Source: Aotearoamyces nothofagi
Taxonomy: Eukaryota; Ascomycota; Leotiomycetes; Leotiales; Tympanidaceae
Assembly: GCA_015345905.1 (NCBI GenBank)
Contig: JADDTR010000012.1
Span: 504,578-568,577, forward strand
DNA length: 64,000 bases
Reading direction: 5' to 3'
Made by a program: the position numbers and the translations under genes
In this document: positions 56,867-64,000 of the stretch, one piece after another
How the letters are laid out: every line of letters begins with the position of its first letter
How positions within the stretch are numbered: the first letter of the stretch is position 1
Notes under the pieces: generated by a model
Database searches by the model: none
What the model was told of the DNA's origin: nothing
Seen by the model: only the letters and a program-made list of their open reading frames with translations

Positions 56867-57621
56867 ACCGCCATCCGCCACTCCATCCGCCATTCCACTC
56901 GAGACTCCAGTCCAGTAATCATTCCCAACTCATGTTTTTTTTCTTTAGAAATTCTTCACCATGGGCTCATCACGAAACAAATACAAGACAGAAGACAATC
57001 ACAGTCACAATCACAAATCTGCAGTGCAAAAAAAAAAAAAAACCTCATCTGATCCAAATGATAATGTATGATATGCACAGTTTTGAATTTCATGTCAAAA
57101 TCATCTACAACGTAGTCTCTCGCTTCTTAAACTCGGCTTTTCCCAAAAGTCAAAAGCCCGAGCTGCTTGCCACGCATATGCCCTGTCGCTATCATATGCT
57201 CTTATAAGAGTCCTGGACTTTTTTTTTTAAAACTCGCTGCTTGGAGCCGTCCCGAGCTAAGCTTGCTTGCCTCCTTAAGCAAAGCCCCCGTGGTATCATC
57301 AGAAAACGCCGAAAACTCTTCTCGCTCCCTTTTTTTAGGTGCTGAGGTGCTGCCAATAGGCCATGCCAGCCTTAGCTAAAACTCCAGCCGCAATGTGAAA
57401 CAAAAAATAAGAAAACGCTAAAATCAAAATGCCCGTACGCTGTACTGTATATTATTGTGGTCATGAGCCACAGAACCGAACCATGTCGGACAGTGTCAAT
57501 GCTGATTATCGCCCGGGCTGTGAAGCCGATCAATCAAGTATATGTGTTGTAGTATGCAGTGCTGACCGGAATGCGGTCGGAATTAGGTATTCCAGAGAGC
57601 GCTGCTCTATATGCAATGTAA

Positions 57622-59472
57622 TTACCAGCCCTTGGAGTGGTATTCTCCTAAGCCCTGGCCAAAGTATTGGTTCCAGCTACCGTGATTATCCTTGTCGTCG
57701 GTTCCCAAGTGAACCTTCTCTGGGTATTGCTTGAGATTAGCGACATCGTGAGCCGTGTGCCGGCGCTTGAGGACCGCCGTGGCTGTTTGATTCTTCTGTT
57801 GGCGTTCCCATAAGAGATGACGACGAAGGCTAGCAGTCAGCTCGGTAGCGAGCATCTGTCGGCGAGTCGTCTTTGGAGAGAGCGCGGCTTGGTGAGGAGT
57901 GACATTAGTAGTAGTCAAGATAATAGGCTGGGCTCCAGATCTAGGCACTTCCTGGCCAGGCCTGAGGCCCTTCTTCATCATCAGCGGCGCAGCATCTTCG
58001 TCGTCAGATTCTGGTGAGCCAGCCATCGATGGGCCATTGGGAGATGAGGTGCGAGATCTTTGCATTGCCGGTGTCGATCTCGAAGCCGCATTAGCAAGAG
58101 CGGCCGCGCGATCGTTTTGGTGGAGCATCGTGGTGATGAGTGAGCGGCGAGAGGTGAGGTTGGGACGTGAGTCGACGCGAGGGAAGGATAGCTTCTCCTC
58201 GACGCTAGACTTGCCGCTCTCCTCCATGGAATCCTCCCAGTCGGACGAGTCGTCGTCATCGATGGCACTCTCGTCAACATCATCATCGCTCTCGAAGACA
58301 TCGTCATCCATGGCCCGATCCTCATGAATGGTTCGGGTCGCGATCTCCTCCCTGAAGGAAGTCTTCTTCTGATTAGGTCGGCGAAGAGCCTCACTCAGAG
58401 AGCTTCGATGCAATGCTGCAGATCGCATGTTATCTCGGAGTGAACTCTCGTCCTCTGCAGACGACCCGCCAAGGGTGAAGACGTTGTTCGCCTTCTTCTT
58501 CCCTTGCTGGATACGCTTCTCCATAGAGCTGCCTTCGTTGAACGAGTCGTCACCCGACTGCGAGGATCCACCAAGCGCGAACATGGCGTGCTTCTTTGAT
58601 GTGGGTGGTCGTGACTTGGAGGCGAGAGCAGATCTGGGTATCGACGCGGGTGTGTTGATCTGGGGTATCGATCGGTAAGATGAAGAGACATGTGAAGGTG
58701 AGAAGCCGCGGACCACGCTGGTGGCACTTCGCTCCGAGGTGGCGCTGGCCGAGTCGGAGACGACCGTGACAGATTTCTCAGAGACCAATGGTGAGGGTTC
58801 AAGGGTGTGGCCCGTGGGAGCTGGTGCAGGTGTGTCGATAGTTGGCACCGCGGTAGGCTCCTGTTGTGGTGTAGGGCTTCTATTAGCAAGTGGTGGGAGG
58901 TACGAGTGAATGCTGATGTCGAGTGGTTCTAGGTCCTTCTTCTCCTTGATGGTCATCACCATCTTCTCGAGATCGTCTGGTGTGATATGCCGTTCACGAC
59001 CTCTGCTTCGGTTGAATCCCGAGTCTTGTCGCTCGACGCGAGGACGTGCGATGGCCATGGCTGCTAATGTGGACGGGGTCTCTTCGCTGTCGGACTCGAT
59101 TGCCTCCTCGTCCGCAACCGAGTCGACGCTGCCAGATAGATCTGGAACGTCTGCGGCATACCGGCCTTCAGAGCTGCGCTGGGAGATGGAGATTGCAGGT
59201 GTTGTCGCGTTGGCCTCCCCAGGCTCACAGCAGAAGGTCTCCCGGTTCCATAATCGCCAGCTCAGGTTCTCCAGACGTCGTCCCTCCTCTAACGAGCCGG
59301 CGCATCTCGAGAAGACTAAACGGTCGTCAGCAATCACACACTTGCAATTAGCACAGCGGGAGGTCAGCTCACCAGTCCACATGCTGAAGAGGTTCTCGAC
59401 ATTACGAGTATCTACTTTGTGTATCAGACCCGCGTCCACCGTCAGGACGGGCGTCTCTAAATTTGAAGGCAT
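57622..59472 (-). CDS. DUF1752 / DUF3295 protein (AreA/Mks1-like N-terminal domain)
   Basis: Exons 59472-59373 and 59315-57622 (57-bp intron) give 597 aa. The N-terminal block VDTRNVENLFSMWT joined to VFSRCAGSLEEGRRLENLSW and RLWNRETFC is the DUF1752 motif, shared with the N-terminus of the nitrogen regulator AreA and with Mks1. The C-terminal half matches DUF3295: KKTSFREEIATRTIHEDRAM, an Asp-rich stretch (FESDDDVDESAIDDDDSSDW), LRRHLLWERQQKNQTATAVL, RRHTAHDVANLKQYPE and a final NQYFGQGLGEYHSKGW. No GATA zinc finger is present, so it is not a DNA-binding GATA factor itself. A role in nitrogen or TOR-linked signalling is inference. The intron is a multiple of three without stops, so the unspliced frame is also open (616 aa). 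Confidence 0.85.
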   Translation of the reverse strand: MPSNLETPVLTVDAGLIHKVDTRNVENLFSMWTGELTSRCANCKCVIADDRLVFSRCAGSLEEGRRLENLSWRLWNRETFCCEPGEANATTPAISISQRSSEGRYAADVPDLSGSVDSVADEEAIESDSEETPSTLAAMAIARPRVERQDSGFNRSRGRERHITPDDLEKMVMTIKEKKDLEPLDISIHSYLPPLANRSPTPQQEPTAVPTIDTPAPAPTGHTLEPSPLVSEKSVTVVSDSASATSERSATSVVRGFSPSHVSSSYRSIPQINTPASIPRSALASKSRPPTSKKHAMFALGGSSQSGDDSFNEGSSMEKRIQQGKKKANNVFTLGGSSAEDESSLRDNMRSAALHRSSLSEALRRPNQKKTSFREEIATRTIHEDRAMDDDVFESDDDVDESAIDDDDSSDWEDSMEESGKSSVEEKLSFPRVDSRPNLTSRRSLITTMLHQNDRAAALANAASRSTPAMQRSRTSSPNGPSMAGSPESDDEDAAPLMMKKGLRPGQEVPRSGAQPIILTTTNVTPHQAALSPKTTRRQMLATELTASLRRHLLWERQQKNQTATAVLKRRHTAHDVANLKQYPEKVHLGTDDKDNHGSWNQYFGQGLGEYHSKGW

Positions 59473-59736
59473 CGCTGCTCGTTCTCACCGAGCTATTATC
59501 GGGCGGGAAGACACAATTACTCTGCGAGCTCGCGATATCGATCGCGGATCGATGGTGCAGGAGAGGAGTGGCTAATGTACGAGGGCGGCGGAGCAGGTTC
59601 GCCGGGAAATGCGAGGTGCGGGTTCTATCGATATTGTAATCGTGATCGATTGCCAGCGGCCACTTGCATCTATCGATAGCGAGCGGACGTACTTCTGGCC
59701 GATGGTGCTCCTGGGTCGTGTCTGCGTGGACGACGG

Positions 59737-59776
59737 TGTAGGTGGATGGAGGTGGATGGAGGTGGATGGAGGTGGT
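59737..59776. repeat. GGTGGATGGA tandem repeat
   Basis: Three exact 10-bp copies and a partial fourth, about 265 bp upstream of the DUF1752 start. Confidence 0.85.
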
Positions 59777-60198
59777 AGGGCGTGCAAAGCTGTCTGCGAT
59801 CGACGGCGGTGAGGGTTTGGTCTCGTTGAGGTGATGCGCGTGGAGTCTGGATCAGAAGCAGGTGGGAGGGATGTGGGTGTAAGTACTTCTACAGCCAGGC
59901 TACTACGACCGTACAGCCGTAGCGGTACTGTACAAGCCTAGCCTGCCAGTTTTTGGGTTTGTCCTCTGGATGAACTTGGGTGCTTGGGACCGACAGGGCC
60001 TGGACGGCCGTGTGCGCAAGGGTTTCGGAGGCGCGAGGAGGGTAGCCGGATGCGGCGGGAAAGGGGCCCGAAGGGGCTTAGGGGGGCCGGCGGGAATTGG
60101 GCACAATGATCGATGGGAGTCGGGTCGCTGGGGCGAAGCGAGCGAGACACGCACGAAGACGAAGACGAGCACGGCGACAAGCTGGCGCGGCGGAGCCT

Positions 60199-60229
60199 GG
60201 GCGGGCGGCGGGCGGCGGGCGGCGGGCGA
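60199..60229. repeat. GGGCGGC tandem repeat
   Basis: Four to five 7-bp G/C units in the GC-rich interval. Confidence 0.8.
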
Positions 60230-60277
60230 GCGTAGCCAGGGCCGTCGCCCGGCACATCGCCCATCAATGAGGGAGGC

Positions 60278-60333
60278 AAGGTACAGTAGGTACAGTAGGT
60301 ACAGCAAGTACAGCAGAGTACAGTGCAGCGCGG
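60278..60333. repeat. GTACAGTAG tandem repeat
   Basis: Five to six 10-bp units (GGTACAGTAG and variants) in direct repeat. Confidence 0.8.
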
Positions 60334-60562
60334 CCGGGGGGCACGGGTGCTGGAGGAGGAGGAGGAGGAGCTGTGCGCACTGGGGGAGGGCAGGCGTGGC
60401 CGGGCATGTCGCGTGCTGTGGTCGCTGTGTCGCTGTGTCGCTGTGTCTCGCTGTCTCTCTGTCTCTCGCGGCGAGCCACGGCGGCAGGCACTCCCTAGAC
60501 GGTCCCTTGCGCGCCCGGCGGGCAGTCCCCCAGGGCCTAAGCAGCCTGTCGTGCTGACCTGG

Positions 60563-60600
60563 TGGCCTGCGGGCGTGCGGGCGTGCGGGCGTGCGGGCCT
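60563..60600. repeat. GGGCGTGC tandem repeat
   Basis: Four 8-bp units (GCGGGCGT register) ending in a diverged copy. Confidence 0.85.
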
Positions 60601-61016
60601 GCAGGGCTTCGGACTTCCCAGCGCGGCGCGGGCGTGCGCGGGCGGGCGAGCCAGTGGCCAGTGGCCAGGGCAGAACCTCGGCGCCGGCGATACTTAGGCA
60701 CGCTGCCTGCGCCTGCGCCGGCGCTCCACCCCACCGCGCTCGCCTCCCGCCCCAGCGCCGCATAGGGGTCTAGCGCGCACCTGCGCCGGCTCGCGCGCTG
60801 TGGCCCAAACGGGCAGTACTGTGCTACGCTTCCGGGCGTCCGATCGGCGCAGGCAGGCAGGCAGGCCTCCCGACTCTCGTTGCGGATGCCCTCGTTGCGG
60901 CGGTGGGTGCGGTGCGCTGCGCTGCGTTGCGTTCTGGGCGGGTGGTGCAAGGCGGAAATCCACAATGGCTCCGTGGTGGCGCTGCCCATTGCGCGCATGT
61001 GTCAGGCGCTGCGCAA

Positions 61017-61172
61017 GTGCGCAAGTGTACAGGCATACGAGTGTACGAGTGTACGTACAAGTGTACCCCAACTGCCTCGTGATCGTGATGTGCGTGCGGC
61101 ACGTCCTGTACTGTACATGTGCACTGTACATGTGTATATGTGTACTGTACATGTGTACTGTGCTGACTGCGC
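61017..61172. repeat. TGTAC-rich cluster
   Basis: About 150 bp with many copies of GTGTAC and TGTACATGTG. The longer unit ACTGTACATGTG recurs at least three times. Because GTAC and TGTACA are palindromic, the cluster is rich in inverted as well as direct repeats. Confidence 0.75.
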
Positions 61173-61269
61173 AGGGCGTGCGGATGGCTTGTACCTGTGC
61201 TGGCAGCGGCAGGCAGTGCTGGCCGGAACCCTACGAGTCTGCTGTGGCTTGTACTTACTGACTCTGCTT

Positions 61270-61327
61270 GAGGCTCAGGCTCTGGGCCCGCTCAGGCTCA
61301 GGCTCAGGCGCTGGCTCAGGCGCTGGC
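61270..61327. repeat. GGCTCA / GGCGCT tandem repeat
   Basis: Six-base units GGCTCA alternate with GGCGCT; a related CAGGCTCC/CAGGCGCT run occurs at about 61863-61905. Confidence 0.8.
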
Positions 61328-62428
61328 CGTCCGAGCCCTGCTGCACCAGGCGTGTCAGGGCAGAGATGAGCACTACACTGCACTGCACTACACTACACTA
61401 CGTACTGCATTGTATATACAGACGGTACTATACGCTGCCTCCCACGCCGGCAGTTGAGGAGGGCCTTTCGACCTGCAAACAGTGCTCAGAGGGTAACAGC
61501 AACAGCAACAGCGAGCACGGCGGCAGCAGCAGCAATCCCATTCCTGCTGGTGGCTCCCCACGGCGCCAGCTCCCAGGTCGTCCGCGGTCACCAGCGCAGC
61601 ACAGCACATCTCTTCACCGACCAGCACGTACATGGCTACATACATGGTCGTATGGAGCAGGCCTGCAACTGCTCGCGCCTCGAATGCTACCGTCCTGCTG
61701 GTTCCAGCACACTACTTCGTACGCGCTGCGCATGTTACCCCCCTCACTGCGGTCACGACTTGGATACAATGCAAGCCCCAAAAACGCCCCCAGTCCCAGC
61801 AAATGTCGGCGCGAAGCCCCCAAGCCCCCTAGGGCCCTCTCCAAGCCCGGTGACCCAAGGCCTCCAGGCTCCCAGGCTCCCAGGCGCTCAGGCGCTCAGG
61901 CTCTCTCTTCCCGGCGCAGTCTCGGCAATCGCACAGCCCTAAACGACTCAAAATCTCCCGAACAAAGCCCTCTCGGCGCCGTGCTAAGGACCGGCAGGGG
62001 ATAGCGCCGCACAGCTGCTCAGTCGGGTTCCGGGGTAAGGAAAAGCCCAGATGACGAGCTTTTCATCCCACCCACGCTGCGAGGCCCCTTCTTCCTGCGC
62101 CCGGGAGCGAGGTGCGAGCAGCCGCGCCAGTAGGCGGCGAGACACGCCGAGCCTCGCGCGGCACCGCAGCAGGACCCAGACTCTTTTCCCGACCGCACGG
62201 ATCGGATGGGATCGAGGAAGGGGGGGGGGAGCGGATGGGTTTGCGGAGATCAGAGACATCGAGGGTGTCTGAGGGAGGGGGGGGGGCGGGAATGGGATTG
62301 GGACGGAGACGGAGACTGGGATGGAGACTGAGACTTTTCGTCAGGGAGGGTATGGGGACTTCTACGGGCCTACAGCTCCAAGAACAAAAACACCCATCCC
62401 AAAACAAGCAAAACATCCAACATCCAAA

Positions 62429-62472
62429 CACCCCTCTCTCCCTCTCCCTCTCCCTCTCCCTCTCTCCCTCTC
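62429..62472. repeat. CTCTCC microsatellite
   Basis: About six to seven hexamer units of CTCTCC, ending in CTCTCTCCCTCTCG. Confidence 0.85.
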
Positions 62473-62696
62473 GTCGTTTCCCTTTATCGCACCATCCCAT
62501 CCCCCGACAACGTGATCTCCCGCTGCCCGCCTTCCTGCCCGCCCGCCTTCCTGCCTGAGGCCGCGACCCCGACCTCGCAGGCCCAGAGGCTCTCTCTCGG
62601 ATCCAAATACAAAGGGGAGCGGATTGTGTGTATAGGCAGCCAGGAAGGAGGGGAGGGAAACAGTGCGAGCAGACGGGCGGGCGGCGCTGTGTGTTT

Positions 62697-62832
62697 TTTG
62701 CTCGGTCGCTTTGTCTGGCTTGTATACATATATACATACACGGTATATATACATACAGTTTCGGTCGCTCGGTCGCTTTGTCTTGTTTGTGTATACATAC
62801 TTACATACACGGTATATATATATATACATACA
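62697..62832. repeat. about 65-bp imperfect tandem duplication
   Basis: Two copies, each opening GGTCGCTTTGTCT and continuing through TATACATAC...ACATACACGGTATATATA to TACATACAG. The second copy differs by small indels in the TA runs. It is followed by GCAGA repeats. Confidence 0.75.
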
Positions 62833-63215
62833 GCAGAGCAGAGCAGAGCAGCGCAGCGTGCTAGACATTCTCTCTCTCCCATCAGTACCGCGTCGCAGTG
62901 AGGATCTTTTGTAGAGCAATGCAGTTATAGTTATGGTTACAGTTATAGTTATAGTTACAGTAGGTGTAGAGAATCGTCGATAGAAGCGGCGCCGTACCGG
63001 GGTATGTAAACAGGCTTATTATTAGTGAGTGAGCTGCTGTGTATTTGTGGGTTCGGCAGCGGCAGTAATAGCAACAGTAATAGCGGTAATAGCGGTACCT
63101 GTCTGTCTATCCATCTATCCATCTATCTATACCTCTTGCAATACTACAACTACAACCCCGCCCCAAATGACTCCTCCTCCTCCTCCTCTATATATATACA
63201 CAAAGTCCAAAATCG

Positions 63216-63272
63216 CCTAACCAACCAACCAACCAACCCTCCGACTAACTGACTAACTGACTAACTGACTCG
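63216..63272. repeat. AACC and GACTAACT microsatellites
   Basis: AACC tetramers are followed, after a few bases, by ACTG/ACTA units (CTAACTGA three to four times). Confidence 0.8.
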
Positions 63273-63677
63273 GAGAGACAGACAGGTATATAGAGGTTTT
63301 TCCTTGAGGCAGCAGCAGCAGCTACTGCTGTTATATATATATATATTTCCCCCCCCGCTTTTCCGCTTTTTCGCTTTCCCGCTTTTCCGCTCTCTGCAGT
63401 ATAGGTTAACTCTGGATCTGGTTTTTGTAGTACAGTACTGCTGTCTATCCCTCCTCTCCTATCCCTCCTCTCCTATTCCACTATCCCCTATCCCCGCCCT
63501 CCCAAGAACCCAAACCCAACCCAGAGTACAATATACAACAGAACAGAACAGAACAGAACAATTACAGAAGCGCTATTTTAAACCCTCTCTCTCTTCTCCT
63601 CTCTCTAACTGGCCGTTAGTCAGTCAGTTCAATCGCTGCACGACGATTGCTTTATCTCAGCAAAGCTTGCTTTTGCT

Positions 63678-63713
63678 GGCTCTCTCTCTCTCTCTCTCTC
63701 TCTGTCTGTCTGT
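63678..63713. repeat. CT dinucleotide then CTGT microsatellite
   Basis: About 12 CT units followed by three CTGT-type units. Confidence 0.85.
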
Positions 63714-64000
63714 TGATTGGGATCTTGGGCGCTGGGATGGGATAGTAGGTTAGGGCGGGAGTGGTTGATTGATTGTTTTGTATCTGTGTCTATATCTGTC
63801 TGTTCTGTTTGTATCTATCCTGTCCTACTCTGCCCTCCTCTCCTCTCCTCTCCATCTACCCACTAGATGATATAATCTCCCCTCCCCTCTCCCCTCTCCT
63901 CCCCTCTCCATACCACCACTCCCCCCCCTCCCCAACCCTCTCAATCCCAATCCCATCACACGCACCCCGAATCGATAAGCGATAATAATATACATTATAT

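Larger units (their letters stand above)
50915..57621. other. 6.7-kb gene-poor, repeat-rich interval
   Basis: No spliced or unspliced open frame here shows a recognisable domain. Many frames on both strands are low-complexity. The interval contains microsatellites, a 12-bp minisatellite, a polypyrimidine block and a scaffold gap with interrupted poly-C (listed separately). The first few hundred bases hold the promoter of the CHY gene. Confidence 0.5.
59473..64000. other. 4.5-kb gene-free, GC-rich and microsatellite-rich interval
   Basis: This lies upstream of the DUF1752 gene and runs to the window end. Long open frames occur on both strands but are low-complexity (Arg/Gly/Pro/Ala-rich or Ser/Leu-rich) and mutually overlapping, which is typical of GC-rich simple sequence. 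No domain or spliced gene could be found. Confidence 0.5.

Noticed and set aside
60880-62004. 374-codon plus-strand frame and overlapping minus-strand frames in the GC-rich arm
   Set aside because: Composition-driven; it crosses several tandem repeats and shows no domain.

Overview
The window looks like nuclear DNA of a filamentous ascomycete (Pezizomycotina). Nearly every gene has short introns of about 45-65 bp with GTRNGT donors, CTRAC-like branch sites and YAG acceptors. The gene set is typical of such fungi: a Zn2Cys6 transcription factor, ATG12/ATG13, RAP1 with an RCT domain, a CHY/CCCH zinc-finger protein, a DUF5672 protein and a 2EXR protein. The protein sequences recall Leotiomycetes, but that placement is a low-confidence impression. 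I saw no tRNA, rRNA, CRISPR array, recognisable transposon or virus-like element.

Layout. 0.4-5.3 kb: a large minus-strand IBtk-like ankyrin/RCC1/BTB gene. 7.5-10.5 kb: ATG13 (+). 10.9-11.9 kb: the GPI-anchor de-N-acetylase GPI12 (-), with a probable GC-AG intron. 12.2-12.9 kb: a DUF7719-like membrane protein (+). 14.2-15.1 kb: a DUF5672 type II membrane protein (+). 15.2-17.6 kb: a Zn2Cys6 regulator (-). 19.0-20.1 kb: the E2 enzyme UBC8 (-), whose model needs a 3-nt and a 1-nt microexon. 21.0-22.0 kb: panB (+). 22.2-22.7 kb: ATG12 (-). 23.0-24.6 kb: ICP55 (-). 25.1-27.2 kb: DBF4 (+). 29.8-31.8 kb: a YANK/STK32-type kinase (+). 32.8-33.3 kb: a small Cys-containing protein (-). 34.5-36.2 kb: a Tco89-like protein (-). 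37.5-39.5 kb: a degenerate HAL3/PPCDC flavoprotein fused to F-box-like and ankyrin-like parts (-). 40.2-42.7 kb: RAP1 (-). 43.6-45.4 kb: the palmitoyltransferase SWF1 (+). 46.5-47.5 kb: a 2EXR-like protein (+). 47.9-50.9 kb: the CCCH+CHY zinc-finger protein (-). 57.6-59.5 kb: a DUF1752/DUF3295 (AreA/Mks1-like N-terminus) protein (-).

From about 47 kb rightward the DNA becomes GC-richer. From 51 kb to the end it is gene-poor and crowded with micro- and minisatellites. It includes a one-base N gap (55769) and a 479-bp interrupted poly-C block that looks like an assembly artefact.

The genes are independent housekeeping units rather than a cluster. Functional themes do recur: two autophagy-core genes, several nutrient/TOR-linked candidates (Atg13, Tco89-like, AreA/Mks1-like), and chromosome maintenance (DBF4, RAP1). 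Exon junctions were worked out by hand. Within each model the exon lengths sum to a multiple of three and the phases agree at every junction; none has been tested against transcripts.
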